Below are positions 55,524 through 64,000 of a stretch of 64,000 nucleotides of DNA, piece by piece. The translations under genes and the position numbers were made by a program. Origin of the DNA: Duganella guangzhouensis (GTDB taxonomy: Bacteria > Pseudomonadota > Gammaproteobacteria > Burkholderiales > Burkholderiaceae_D); the NCBI RefSeq assembly GCF_009674535.1, contig NZ_WKJK01000005.1:353263-417262 (forward strand). Reading direction: 5' to 3'. How positions within the stretch are numbered: the first letter of the stretch is position 1; each line of letters begins with the position of its first letter. A model generated the notes under the pieces. It was not told where the DNA came from and made no database searches. It worked only from the letters and a program-made list of their open reading frames with translations.

Positions 55524-55629
55524 ATCTGCTTTCCGCTGGAGCTGATGACAATAAAGTAGCTAAGTGGTGGTGAGGATAGCATCTTGCCGATCAGAAAAAT
55601 ACGCTAAATCTCACACTGCCACATAGGCA

Positions 55630-55662
55630 AAAAAAATCCCGGCACACGCGGCCGGGATTTTT
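55630..55662 (-). terminator. Terminator after gcvP
   Basis: An 11-bp perfect stem (55632-55642 with 55652-55662) and 9-nt loop is followed on the minus strand by a run of T residues. It closes the gcvT-gcvH-gcvP operon 15 nt after the gcvP stop. Confidence 0.88.
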
Positions 55663-55677
55663 GGGAGCGGATGAGGA

Positions 55678-58572
55678 TTATTCGTAGTCGCTGATCGGCG
55701 CGCAGCCGCAGAACAGGTTGCGGTCGCCGTAGACGTTGTCGGCGCGGCCGACTGGCGGCCAGTACTTCTGCTTGCGCAGCGATGGCAGCGGGTAGGCCGC
55801 CACTTCACGCGAGTACTTGCGATCCCAGACGTCGGCGGTCAGCACCTCGGCGGTGTGCGGCGCGAACTTCAGCGGGTTGTTCAGTTTGTCGAACTCGCCG
55901 CTTTCCACTTTGGCGATCTCGCCGCGAATCGCGATCATGGCGTCGATGAAGCGGTCCATCTCGGCTTTCGATTCCGATTCGGTCGGCTCGATCATCAGCG
56001 TTCCCGGTACCGGGAACGACATGGTCGGCGCGTGGAAGCCGAAGTCCATCAGGCGCTTGGCCACGTCTTCGTTGGAGATGCCGGTGGCATCCTGCAGCGG
56101 ACGCAGGTCGATAATGCACTCGTGCGCTACCAGGCCATCGTGACCCGAGTACAGCACCGGGAAGTGCGGCGCCAGGCGACGTGCGATGTAGTTGGCGTTC
56201 AGGATCGCGGTCTCGGTGGCCGCGGTCAGGCCTTCGGCGCCCATCATGGCGATGTACATCCACGAAATTGGCAGGATCGATGCCGAACCATACGGCGCTG
56301 CCGACACCGAGCCGATACCGGCGTTGTCGCGGATGTAGCCGTTCGAACGCTGGTTAGGCAGGAACTTGGCCAGGTGCGCGCCGACGCCGATCGGGCCGAC
56401 GCCTGGGCCGCCACCGCCGTGCGGAATGCAGAAGGTCTTGTGCAGGTTCAGGTGCGAGACGTCGCCGCCGAACGCGCCCGGTGCTGCCACGCCGACCAGT
56501 GCATTCATGTTGGCGCCGTCGACGTAGACCTGGCCGCCGTGGCTGTGGATGATTTCGCACAGCTCGCGGATGCCTTCTTCAAACACGCCGTGGGTCGAAG
56601 GGTAGGTGACCATCACGCAGGCCAGGTTCTTCGAGTGCAGCTCGGCCTTGGCTTTCAGGTCGGCCAGGTCGACGTTGCCGTTGGCGTCGCAGGCGGTGAC
56701 CACCACCTGCATGCCGACCATCGACGCCGATGCCGGGTTGGTGCCGTGCGCCGACGATGGAATCAGGCAGATGTTGCGGTGGCCTTCGCCACGCGACTGG
56801 TGGTAAGCCTGGATCACCAGCAGGCCGGCGTATTCGCCCTGCGAGCCGGCGTTAGGCTGCAGCGAGATGGCGGCGTAGCCGGTCACCGCGCACAGCATCT
56901 CTTCCAGCGAGGCGATCATCTCGCGGTAACCTACGGTTTGCGCTTCCGGCGCGAACGGGTGGATGGTCGAGAATTCCGGCCAGGTGACCGGAATCATTTC
57001 GCTGGTGGCGTTCAGCTTCATGGTGCAGGAACCCAGCGGGATCATGGTGCGGTCCAGCGCCAGATCCTTGTCGGCCAGCGAGCGCAGATAGCGCAGCATC
57101 TCGGTTTCCGAGTGATAGCGGTTGAACACCGGGTGCGACAGGTAGGCCGAGCTACGCGCCAGCGCCGCAGGGAAGGACTCGGCAACGGCGGCTTCCACCG
57201 TGTTGAAGTCCGGGCCGTGGGCAGGGCCGCCGACCGGATGCGAGAACACGGTCCACAGCAGGGCGATGTCTTCGCGGGTGGTGGTTTCGTCCAGCGACAC
57301 GCCAACGTGGGTGGCGTCGATCACGCGCAGGTTGACGCCGTGCGAATGGGCCGATGCATGCAGCTGCTCGGCGTTTTTCACATTCACGGTCAGGGTGTCG
57401 AACCAGCTGTCGTTGGTGATGGTGTACCCCAGCGTTTTCAGGTTCGAGGCCAGCACGCCGGTCAGACGGTGTACGCGCTGGGCGATCTGCTGCAGGCCTT
57501 TCGGGCCGTGGTAGACCGCGTACATCGACGCCATCACCGCCAGCAGCACCTGCGCGGTGCAGATGTTGGAGGTGGCTTTTTCGCGGCGGATGTGCTGTTC
57601 GCGGGTTTGCAGCGCCAGACGGTAAGCTTTGTTGCCCTGGGCGTCGATGGTGACGCCGACCAGACGGCCTGGCATCGAGCGCTTGAATTCGTCGCGGGTC
57701 GCCATGTAGCCGGCGTGCGGGCCACCAAAGCCCAGCGGTACGCCGAAGCGCTGCGAGTTACCGACCACCACGTCGGCGCCCCATTCGCCTGGAGGCGTCA
57801 GCAGGGTCAGTGCCAGCAGGTCGGCGGCGGCAACCACCATCGCGCCTTTGGCTTTTACGGTTTCAACGTCGGCTTTGTAATCGCGCACGTTGCCGTTCAC
57901 GCCTGGGTATTGCAGCAGCACGCCGAAGCATTCGCCAATGCCCGCCAGTTCGGCCGGGTGGAATACCTTGACGTCGATTTCCAGCGGCTTGGCGCGGGTC
58001 TGCACCACTTCCAGCGTTTGCGGCAGCACGTCGTCGGCGACGTAGAACACATTCGATTTCGATTTGCTGACGCGCTGGATCAGCGTCATCGCTTCGGCGG
58101 CGGCGGTGCCTTCGTCCAGCATCGACGCGTTGGCGATGCCCATGCCGGTCAGGTCGGTGATGGTTTGCTGGAAGTTCAGGATGGCTTCCAGGCGGCCTTG
58201 CGAAATCTCTGGCTGGTATGGGGTGTAGGCGGTGTACCAGGCCGGGTTTTCAAAGATGTTACGCAGCACGACGTTCGGCGTCAGCGTGTTGTAGTAGCCC
58301 TGGCCGATCAGCGACTTGAGCACCTTGTTTTTCGAAGCGATTTTTTTCAGCTTGTTCAGCGCTTCGTTTTCCGGCATCGGTTGCGCGTAGGCGCCCAGCG
58401 GCAGCGCCGCCTGGTTGCGGATATTGGCAGGCACGATGGCGTCGATCAGGGCGGCGCGCGAGGCGTAGCCGAGTACCGACAGCATGGCTTCCTGGTCGGC
58501 GGCGTCCGGGCCGATGTGACGGGCGATGAAGGCGTCGCGCGCTTCGAGTTGGGTCAGGCTGGTGCGGGTCAT
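55678..58572 (-). CDS. gcvP: Glycine dehydrogenase (decarboxylating), P protein
   Basis: The 964-residue P protein of the glycine cleavage system. It decarboxylates glycine and passes the aminomethyl group to lipoyl-GcvH. It is the full-length single-chain form, an inactive N-terminal half fused to the active C-terminal half. The PLP lysine is Lys712 in [18 protein letters not shown], next to the Gly-rich loop. It is the last gene of the operon, 64 nt after gcvH with a hairpin between them. Confidence 0.98.
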   Translation of the reverse strand: MTRTSLTQLEARDAFIARHIGPDAADQEAMLSVLGYASRAALIDAIVPANIRNQAALPLGAYAQPMPENEALNKLKKIASKNKVLKSLIGQGYYNTLTPNVVLRNIFENPAWYTAYTPYQPEISQGRLEAILNFQQTITDLTGMGIANASMLDEGTAAAEAMTLIQRVSKSKSNVFYVADDVLPQTLEVVQTRAKPLEIDVKVFHPAELAGIGECFGVLLQYPGVNGNVRDYKADVETVKAKGAMVVAAADLLALTLLTPPGEWGADVVVGNSQRFGVPLGFGGPHAGYMATRDEFKRSMPGRLVGVTIDAQGNKAYRLALQTREQHIRREKATSNICTAQVLLAVMASMYAVYHGPKGLQQIAQRVHRLTGVLASNLKTLGYTITNDSWFDTLTVNVKNAEQLHASAHSHGVNLRVIDATHVGVSLDETTTREDIALLWTVFSHPVGGPAHGPDFNTVEAAVAESFPAALARSSAYLSHPVFNRYHSETEMLRYLRSLADKDLALDRTMIPLGSCTMKLNATSEMIPVTWPEFSTIHPFAPEAQTVGYREMIASLEEMLCAVTGYAAISLQPNAGSQGEYAGLLVIQAYHQSRGEGHRNICLIPSSAHGTNPASASMVGMQVVVTACDANGNVDLADLKAKAELHSKNLACVMVTYPSTHGVFEEGIRELCEIIHSHGGQVYVDGANMNALVGVAAPGAFGGDVSHLNLHKTFCIPHGGGGPGVGPIGVGAHLAKFLPNQRSNGYIRDNAGIGSVSAAPYGSASILPISWMYIAMMGAEGLTAATETAILNANYIARRLAPHFPVLYSGHDGLVAHECIIDLRPLQDATGISNEDVAKRLMDFGFHAPTMSFPVPGTLMIEPTESESKAEMDRFIDAMIAIRGEIAKVESGEFDKLNNPLKFAPHTAEVLTADVWDRKYSREVAAYPLPSLRKQKYWPPVGRADNVYGDRNLFCGCAPISDYE

Positions 58573-58604
58573 GATATGTCAGGGCTAGAGAGGGAAATAC
58601 AGAA

Positions 58605-58625
58605 AGGCCAGCGCGGGGCTGGCCT
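58605..58625 (-). other. Intercistronic hairpin between gcvH and gcvP
   Basis: An 8-bp perfect stem (58605-58612 with 58618-58625) with a 5-nt GC-rich loop, followed on the minus strand by TTTCTGTATTT. It resembles a weak terminator or an mRNA-processing site and could set the ratio of GcvH to GcvP. Confidence 0.5.
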
Positions 58626-58636
58626 GGTGGCGCGGA

Positions 58637-59017
58637 TTACTCGCCGATGTTTTTGCCGTAAGCGGCGGCGTCCAGCAGGCCGTTGATCGCGCCGGCGTCG
58701 GCCGGTTTGATCTTGAACAGCCAGTTGGCGTAGGCGTCTGCGTTGATCGACTCTGGCGCGTTGACCACGTCTTCATTCACGGCCACCACTTCGCCGGCCA
58801 CTGGAGCGTAGATGTCGCTGGCGGCTTTGACCGATTCCACCACGGCGGCATCGCTGCCGGCTTCGTAGCTGTCGCCGACTTTCGGCAGTTCGACGAAAAC
58901 GATATCGCCCAGCGCGTCCTGCGCGTACTCGGTAATGCCCACAGTGACGGTGCCGTCGGCTTCAGCGCGTACCCATTCGTGGGATTCGGTGTACTTCAGG
59001 TCTGCAGGAATGTTCAT
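58637..59017 (-). CDS. gcvH: Glycine cleavage system H protein
   Basis: A 126-residue lipoyl carrier. The lipoylated lysine is Lys64 in [14 protein letters not shown], inside the usual hammerhead fold ([19 protein letters not shown] before it, [13 protein letters not shown] after it). It shuttles the aminomethyl intermediate between GcvP, GcvT and dihydrolipoyl dehydrogenase. It lies 33 nt after gcvT. Confidence 0.98.
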   Translation of the reverse strand: MNIPADLKYTESHEWVRAEADGTVTVGITEYAQDALGDIVFVELPKVGDSYEAGSDAAVVESVKAASDIYAPVAGEVVAVNEDVVNAPESINADAYANWLFKIKPADAGAINGLLDAAAYGKNIGE

Positions 59018-59050
59018 ATTGTAGTGCTCCAGAGGGGTGAGTGTATTAAA

Positions 59051-60172
59051 TTAAACGGCCAGGATTTTGCCGTTGCGTACGAACGGCAATTTAACCACAG
59101 ACGCGGCCAGTTTTTTGTCGCGGATTTCCACCTGTACGGTGTCGCCGACCTGCACGCCCATCGGCACGCGCGCCAGCGCGATCGCCTGCTGCATGGTCGG
59201 GCTGAAGGTGCCGCTGGTGATTTCGCCGGTGGCATCGCTGCCGGCCACGATGACTTTCTGGTGCGCGCGCAGCACGCCGCCTTTTTCGCGCAGGATCAGG
59301 CCCACGAACTGGGCGTTCTGGCCCATGGTCTGCAGCGCGGCCTTGCCGATGAAGTCACGCTCGGACACCAGGTCGATGGTCCAGGCCAGGCCGGCGTCCA
59401 GCGGATTCACGGTTTCGTCCATGTCCTGGCCGTACAGATTCATGCCGGCTTCCAGGCGCAGCGTGTCGCGCGCGCCCAGACCGGCCGGTTTGACGCCGGC
59501 GGCGGCCAGCGCGTTCCACAGCTGCTCGGCCTTGTCGGCCGAAACGCCGATTTCAAAACCGTCTTCGCCGGTGTAGCCGGTGCGGGCCACCATCGCCTCG
59601 CCAAACGCGGCGCTCTGCGCGAAAGCGACGTTGAACGGCTTGATCTCGGCGGTGACTTCCTTCGCTTCCGGAATCACTTCCCACACCTTGGCGCGCGCGT
59701 TCGGGCCTTGCACGGCGATCAGCGCCATCGCGTTGTCGCCGTCACGGCGCTGGGTGATGGTCAGACCGGCGTTGCTGGCCTGGTCCTGCTGCTGCATCCA
59801 CGCCACGTCCTTTTCGGCGGTGCCGGCGTTGACCACCAGGCGGAACCAGCTCTCGTTGATGAAGTAGACGATCAGGTCATCGATCACATAGCCCTGCGGG
59901 TTCAGCATGCAGGAGTAGAGCGCCTTGCCCGATACCTGCAGCTTGTCGACGTTGTTGGCCAGCAGGTGGCGCAGGAAGGCGCGCGCGTTGTCGCCCTTGA
60001 TGTCGACCACGCACATGTGGGCCACGTCGAACATGCCGACGTCCTGGCGCACCGCGTGGTGCTCTTCGATCTGCGAACCGTAGTTGACCGGCATGTCCCA
60101 GCCGCCGAAATCGACCATGCGGGCGCCGGCTGCGCGGTGTGCGTTATTGAGTGGGGTAGCTTTGAGCGTCAT
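59051..60172 (-). CDS. gcvT: Aminomethyltransferase, glycine cleavage T protein
   Basis: A 373-residue tetrahydrofolate-dependent aminomethyltransferase, first gene of the gcv operon. Typical segments are [21 protein letters not shown] at the N-terminus, the folate-site Asp in [21 protein letters not shown] and [14 protein letters not shown]. The ATG at 60172 has GGAACG ahead. A longer frame running through the riboswitch is not coding. Expression is switched on by glycine through the tandem riboswitch upstream. Confidence 0.97.
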   Translation of the reverse strand: MTLKATPLNNAHRAAGARMVDFGGWDMPVNYGSQIEEHHAVRQDVGMFDVAHMCVVDIKGDNARAFLRHLLANNVDKLQVSGKALYSCMLNPQGYVIDDLIVYFINESWFRLVVNAGTAEKDVAWMQQQDQASNAGLTITQRRDGDNAMALIAVQGPNARAKVWEVIPEAKEVTAEIKPFNVAFAQSAAFGEAMVARTGYTGEDGFEIGVSADKAEQLWNALAAAGVKPAGLGARDTLRLEAGMNLYGQDMDETVNPLDAGLAWTIDLVSERDFIGKAALQTMGQNAQFVGLILREKGGVLRAHQKVIVAGSDATGEITSGTFSPTMQQAIALARVPMGVQVGDTVQVEIRDKKLAASVVKLPFVRNGKILAV

Positions 60173-60219
60173 GGTACGTTCCGAACGAAAAGAGGTTAAC
60201 GGGAATAGCAAAGATTCCA

Positions 60220-60425
60220 AAACCCCTCTGTCCTTGGTACCTGAGAGATAGCGGAACCATGGTTCCGCACGCCCCTTCGGTGGGTTGCCGCTGCAACCTC
60301 TCTCCAGAGTTTGAGCCAATGATGCGATGTCACCGCGTGGCCCCTTGACCGGTCCTTTTGCCTGAGAGTTTTTGGGTAGTGCCCCTTCGGCGGCAATGCT
60401 GGATTGCCCTCTCCCGATCAAGACT
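60220..60425 (-). ncRNA. Tandem glycine riboswitch
   Basis: Read on the minus strand, two glycine aptamers lie between the promoter and gcvT. The first (about 60424-60340) has GGGAGAG, GCCGAAGGGGCA and ACTCTCAGGCAAAAGGACCG. The second (about 60312-60222) has TGGAGAGAGG, ACCGAAGGGGCG and CTCTCAGGTACCAAGGACAGAGG. Both carry the conserved CCGAAGGGGC and CTCTCAGG cores. The riboswitch turns the gcv genes on when glycine is high. No clear terminator is seen between it and gcvT, so control may act on translation. Confidence 0.95.
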
Positions 60426-60429
60426 CGGG

Positions 60430-60458
60430 AATATATGCCAGACGGGCTGGAATGTCAA
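60430..60458 (-). promoter_or_regulatory. Promoter of the gcv operon
   Basis: Read on the minus strand: perfect TTGACA (60458-60453), 17 nt, TATATT (60435-60430). Transcription would begin near 60423, right at the 5' end of the first glycine aptamer. Confidence 0.88.
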
Positions 60459-60547
60459 TCTTGCCCGGTCGCGCACGAATGACGCAGCGGAAAGCTACCA
60501 AAGCAACAATTTGCTAGAATGAATCATACTATTTCGAGAGCCCAGCC

Positions 60548-61108
60548 ATGAGCCAAGAGCAAACAACTTACGATGGACATGCGTGGTTCACGCTGTCTGG
60601 CGACGTCAACAGTGACATGGTACGCCGTGTGTTTGACGCCGTGGCCGATATGACCGAGGACCGGATCAGCACGGCCCACATCCTGATCCAGTCGAATGGC
60701 GGCTATGTCAGCGACGGGATTTGCCTGTACAACTATCTGAGCAAGCTGCCGATCAAGATCGTCACCTACAACGCCGGCGCGGTGGCGTCGATCGCGGTGA
60801 TCCTGTTCCTGGCCGGCGCCGAGCGCTATGCCAGCGAAACCGCGCGCTTCATGGTGCACAAGTCGCACGCCAGCGCGCCGCATGGCGCCCGCCCGGACGC
60901 GCTGCGCATCATCGTCGAAGGCTTGCAGGCCGATGATGCGCGCACCGAGCAAATCCTGCGCAGCCATGTCGAGCTGAGCGAGGAGAATTGGCGCACCCAC
61001 GAGTACTCCGATCTGCATCTGACCGCGGTGGAAGCGTTGAAGGTGGGGTTGGTGCGGGAAGTGGCGGATTTCGAACCGCCTGCCGGCCATCGGGTGACCA
61101 ATATCTGA
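60548..61108 (+). CDS. ClpP-like serine protease (orphan)
   Basis: A 186-residue protein of the ClpP/crotonase fold. The segment HILIQSNGGYVSDGICLYNYLSKLPIKIVTYNAGAVASIAVIL contains the oxyanion turn (SNGG) and a candidate nucleophile Ser81; His104 in FMVHKSH is the likely base. The sequence is more distant from housekeeping ClpP than usual and no chaperone gene is adjacent. The gene is divergent from the gcv operon; TGCTAGAAT (60512-60520) could be an extended -10 box. The partner and substrates are unknown. Confidence 0.82.
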   Translation: MSQEQTTYDGHAWFTLSGDVNSDMVRRVFDAVADMTEDRISTAHILIQSNGGYVSDGICLYNYLSKLPIKIVTYNAGAVASIAVILFLAGAERYASETARFMVHKSHASAPHGARPDALRIIVEGLQADDARTEQILRSHVELSEENWRTHEYSDLHLTAVEALKVGLVREVADFEPPAGHRVTNI

Positions 61109-61124
61109 GCCTTGAACCGGCGTT

Positions 61125-62810
61125 TCAGAACTCCTCCCATTCGACTTGCTGCCGCGCGCTCCGGGCCGGCTGGGGCAGGGCGGCCGGCGCCCGCCGTCCA
61201 GTCGGCTGGGTAGGCTGGCTTGGCTGCTGCTGGGGTTGCGTCGGCTTGCCGTCCGCCGCGCTGTCTGCCGGGCTGGCGCCGAACACGCTGATGGCCGCGT
61301 TCAGCTTGCCGCTCTCACCGCGCATCGCATCGGCGGCGGCAGCGGCTTGTTCCACCAGCGCCGCATTCTGCTGCGTCGCCTGGTCCATGGCCGCGATGGC
61401 CTGGTTGACCTGCTCCAGCCCGGCGGTCTGCTCGGCGCTGGCATCGGCAATTTCCCCGATCAGCCCGGTCACCTGCTTGACGCTGCCGACCACCTCATCC
61501 ATGGTCTTGCGGGCTTGGTCGGCCAACTGGGTGCCGCGCGCCACCTTGTCGACCGAATCGTCAATTAACTCCTTGATTTCCTTGGCCGCCGCCGCGCTGC
61601 GCTGGGCCAGATTGCGCACCTCGGACGCCACCACCGCAAACCCGCGTCCCTGTTCACCGGCGCGCGCCGCCTCCACCGCCGCGTTCAGGGCCAGGATATT
61701 GGTCTGAAACGCGATGCCATCAATCACGCCGATGATTTCCGCAATCTTCTTCGAACTCTCGTTGATGGACGCCATCGTCCCGACCACCTGCGCCACATCG
61801 CCGCCGCCGCGCACCGCCACGGCGGACGCCGACAGCGCCAGCTTGTTGGCCTCCACCGCATGTTCGGCATTCTGACGCACGGTGGAGGTCAGCTGCTCCA
61901 TCGATGACGCGGTTTGCTCCAGCGCCGACGCCTGCTGCTCGGTGCGCGCCGACAGATCCTGATTGCCTTCCGCGATTTCATCGGCCGCGCCGCCGATCGC
62001 CCGCGCGCCGCGCTGCACCTGGCCGACGATGGTCAGCAAGCTATCGTTCATGTGCTGCATGGCGTGCAGCAGCTTGCCGGTCTGGGTGTTGGGCTGAGGC
62101 GGCACCCGCGTGTTGAGGTCGCCGCCAGCGATGCGCTGCGCCACCAGCATCGCCTGCTGCAGCGGCGACGAAATCGAACGCGCCACCCACAGGGCCAGCA
62201 GCGCGCCGCCGGCAATCGCCGCCGCCAACAGGCTGAAGGTAATGAGCTTGGCGCCGAGATAGAGTTCGTCAGCCTCGCGCGCCGCGTCCTGGCTGGCCTG
62301 CATGGCGCTGGCCAGTACCTTGCTCAAATGGCTGTTCAGCGCGTCCAGTCGCTGCTGCGAAGCGCCCTTGAGCAGCGCGCGTGCGTCATCCTTTTTACCT
62401 TCCTGATTGAGGATGGACAGACGGTCATGCTCGGCCAGATACGCGGTGGCCAGCTGTTGCAGCGGCGCGGCCAGCGACTGGTCCGCCCCTTCGCCCAGCA
62501 CCCGCGCCAATTGCTCGGCATTGCCGCGCAGGGCGGCGGCGGCGCTGTTCAGCTTGGCGGGCGCGTCGTCGATGCTGTCCGGATCGGCGGCCACCACGTG
62601 TTCCAGCTTGCGCAATTCCTGTAAATCGTTGCGTAACGACAGCGCCGCTATGGTTTGCGGCAGCCATTTGCCGGACAATTCGGAGGAAGCGCGGTTGATT
62701 GCGCTCATGCGCGACAGCGCGCTCAGGCCCAGCAATGCTGTCAGGCCCAGCACCACGGCAAAGGCGGCCAGCAGCTTGCGGGAAGTTTCCAGGTTGTGCA
62801 GGATTTTCAT
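61125..62810 (-). CDS. Methyl-accepting chemotaxis protein (Tar/Tsr-like) with CheR/CheB tether
   Basis: A 561-residue chemoreceptor. TM1 at about 10-32, four-helix-bundle periplasmic sensor to about 188, TM2 at about 190-212, HAMP ([25 protein letters not shown]), methylation helices and a canonical tip ([30 protein letters not shown]). A flexible Gln/Pro-rich linker ends in EWEEF, the counterpart of the NWETF pentapeptide that docks CheR and CheB. AAGGATC precedes the ATG. The ligand is unknown. Confidence 0.95.
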   Translation of the reverse strand: MKILHNLETSRKLLAAFAVVLGLTALLGLSALSRMSAINRASSELSGKWLPQTIAALSLRNDLQELRKLEHVVAADPDSIDDAPAKLNSAAAALRGNAEQLARVLGEGADQSLAAPLQQLATAYLAEHDRLSILNQEGKKDDARALLKGASQQRLDALNSHLSKVLASAMQASQDAAREADELYLGAKLITFSLLAAAIAGGALLALWVARSISSPLQQAMLVAQRIAGGDLNTRVPPQPNTQTGKLLHAMQHMNDSLLTIVGQVQRGARAIGGAADEIAEGNQDLSARTEQQASALEQTASSMEQLTSTVRQNAEHAVEANKLALSASAVAVRGGGDVAQVVGTMASINESSKKIAEIIGVIDGIAFQTNILALNAAVEAARAGEQGRGFAVVASEVRNLAQRSAAAAKEIKELIDDSVDKVARGTQLADQARKTMDEVVGSVKQVTGLIGEIADASAEQTAGLEQVNQAIAAMDQATQQNAALVEQAAAAADAMRGESGKLNAAISVFGASPADSAADGKPTQPQQQPSQPTQPTGRRAPAALPQPARSARQQVEWEEF

Positions 62811-63025
62811 GACGATCCTTGATGGCGGGAAAGGGAGTTTTTTATGTTAAGGAAACTTCAAGCTTGTCATTTGAGCCGCATCAAAGCTGGGCTTGCGCCA
62901 CTTGGCGTTGCTGCAAACGCGCAAAATACGTGAAAAATTGCAGTTTGCGGCATTGCCTCCTGGCAATGTCGTGCGAAAATGCGGATAGACGAATGGTTTA
63001 ATGATTTAACTCAGCAGGCACGCCC

Positions 63026-64000
63026 ATGGTTGCAACTCCTACAACGCTCGCCACGCCGAAAAAGACGGTGTCGCCGCGGCATGCCTTGCTGGAAGAGTTG
63101 ATCGACATGGCGGTCAAGCAAGCGGGCGAGCAGTTTCTGGATCTGGCCAACAAGCTGGCCGGCGCCTTGATCGATGCCACCGATGGCGATGCCAAGCTGA
63201 TCCAGCAGCGCATTCGCGCCGGCAACCAGCTACGCAACCGCAATTTCGCCTTCCTGCATCTGGCCACCAGCACGCTGGAGAAGGCGTTGCGGCGCGAGAT
63301 TGCCGAGTTGGCGCCGGCCAGCAAGGAAAAGCTGCGCGAGACGGCGCAATCGCTGTCGCTGGTGTCGCTGGAAGAAATGGACAACAAGGTGGCGTTGAGC
63401 GGGGTCAGCAAGCCGTTCGAGAGCTTGTATGCGGATGCCTTGCAGACCTTGAATGTGCGGCTGGCTTTCCTGCTGGATCGCGACATTTTGCGCGTCAATC
63501 AGAATCCGTTCCGGCCGGAGGTGTTTCTGGTGGCTGTGCAGGAAGCTTGGACCGAGTTCGATAGCGAGGAAGCATCGGCGGGCTTGCTGCAACCGTTGCT
63601 CAAGCCCGGCATGTTCATTGAATTGGGGCCGCTGCTGGAGTCGCTGAGCCTGACTTTGCAGACCAAGGGCGGTATGCCGGGCTCGGCGGACGGCTACAAG
63701 CGGCGGCGCACCGATGCCGACAAGAACGGTCCGGCGGCGCGCACCAACCAGGCTGCGCTGGCGCAGCAACTGCGGCAGTTCTTTGCGTCCAGCGACGTGG
63801 CGGGATCGGCGGCGGGGCAGATCGTCGACGGTATCGCCAGCGGCATGTTGCAAGGTGTGGATCTGACCATCCCCGATTTGCCGGCGGCGGCGCTGACGGC
63901 GGGCAGCGGTTGGGTGCCGAACGCCAGCGCGCGCGCGATTGGCGCCGCCGCCGTCGCCAGCATCGCCGGTACACCGGCGGGCGTCGCCGGCGTTGGCACG
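63026..64000 (+). CDS. DUF1631 family protein (3' end outside window)
   Basis: The frame is open from the ATG at 63026 to the window edge, giving 325 residues. The segments LLEELIDMAVKQAGEQF, LRNRNFAFLHLATSTLEKALRREI and VNQNPFRPEVFLVAVQEAWTEFD match the pattern of DUF1631 proteins, cytoplasmic and Ala/Leu-rich, whose function is not established. No signal peptide or membrane helix is visible. The 215 nt between it and the divergent chemoreceptor contain no clear promoter. Confidence 0.7.
   Translation, partial: MVATPTTLATPKKTVSPRHALLEELIDMAVKQAGEQFLDLANKLAGALIDATDGDAKLIQQRIRAGNQLRNRNFAFLHLATSTLEKALRREIAELAPASKEKLRETAQSLSLVSLEEMDNKVALSGVSKPFESLYADALQTLNVRLAFLLDRDILRVNQNPFRPEVFLVAVQEAWTEFDSEEASAGLLQPLLKPGMFIELGPLLESLSLTLQTKGGMPGSADGYKRRRTDADKNGPAARTNQAALAQQLRQFFASSDVAGSAAGQIVDGIASGMLQGVDLTIPDLPAAALTAGSGWVPNASARAIGAAAVASIAGTPAGVAGVGT

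Overview
The window is a GC-rich, densely coded stretch of a bacterial chromosome. Gene content and order point to a free-living, motile betaproteobacterium, most likely family Oxalobacteraceae (the Massilia/Duganella/Janthinobacterium group). The main reasons are the block tRNA-Val, thrS, infC, rpmI, rplT, pheS, pheT, ihfA, merR downstream of relA, the PEP-CTERM surface protein, the beta-class GST and the style of the flagellin and chemoreceptors. This placement is inference from gene content; no 16S rRNA is present. I see no prophage, insertion sequence, integron or CRISPR array.

Layout. 1-1.8 kb: a FliK-like gene cut by the left edge and flagellin fliC. 2-13.2 kb: central metabolism of acyl-CoA and ketone bodies (ETF-ubiquinone oxidoreductase, an SDR, a PAS-LuxR regulator, 3-oxoacid CoA-transferase A/B, a C4-dicarboxylate carrier, 3-hydroxybutyrate dehydrogenase), interrupted by a secreted transglutaminase-like protein, a HAF-repeat protein and a PEP-CTERM protein. 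13.3-18.4 kb: alpha/beta hydrolase, RidA, RelA, GST and LysR. 18.4-22 kb: a coupled minus-strand cluster (CDF cation exporter, Tat-exported serine hydrolase, Cys-rich secreted protein, CatA-like acyltransferase). 22.1-31.2 kb: two identical tRNA-Val genes and the translation block ending with ihfA and a MerR regulator. 31.3-36.2 kb: a NarL-type regulator and kinase, a Crp-type regulator, and an OmpR-type two-component pair. 36.3-44.2 kb: the type IV minor-pilin operon pilE-fimT-pilV-pilW-pilX-pilY1. 44.3-47 kb: prfC and xth separated by an 88-nt inverted repeat. 47-49.5 kb: a self-regulated GntR-ABC exporter operon. 49.5-54.2 kb: small envelope genes, a secreted Cache protein with a divergent chemoreceptor, and an ArsR operon. 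54.3-55.5 kb: a Fic toxin with its antitoxin, and a lipoprotein. 55.7-60.4 kb: the glycine cleavage operon gcvT-gcvH-gcvP behind a tandem glycine riboswitch. 60.5-64 kb: a ClpP-like protein, a canonical chemoreceptor with a CheR/CheB tether, and a DUF1631 gene cut by the right edge.

How the parts fit. CoA-transferase and hydroxybutyrate dehydrogenase suggest growth on ketone bodies or turnover of polyhydroxybutyrate; ETF-QO passes electrons from acyl-CoA oxidation to the quinone pool. Flagellin, two chemoreceptors and minor pilins describe a motile, surface-sensing cell. The most distinctive observations are a split chemoreceptor (secreted Cache protein plus a receptor with altered signalling-tip residues), the four-gene envelope cluster at 18-22 kb, a tRNA-Val with C33 in both copies, an AUA start for infC, a probably leaderless arsR transcript, and the frequency with which convergent genes overlap at their stop codons. 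No intergenic stretch over 300 bases is unexplained; the longest (60173-60547) holds the riboswitch and its promoter.
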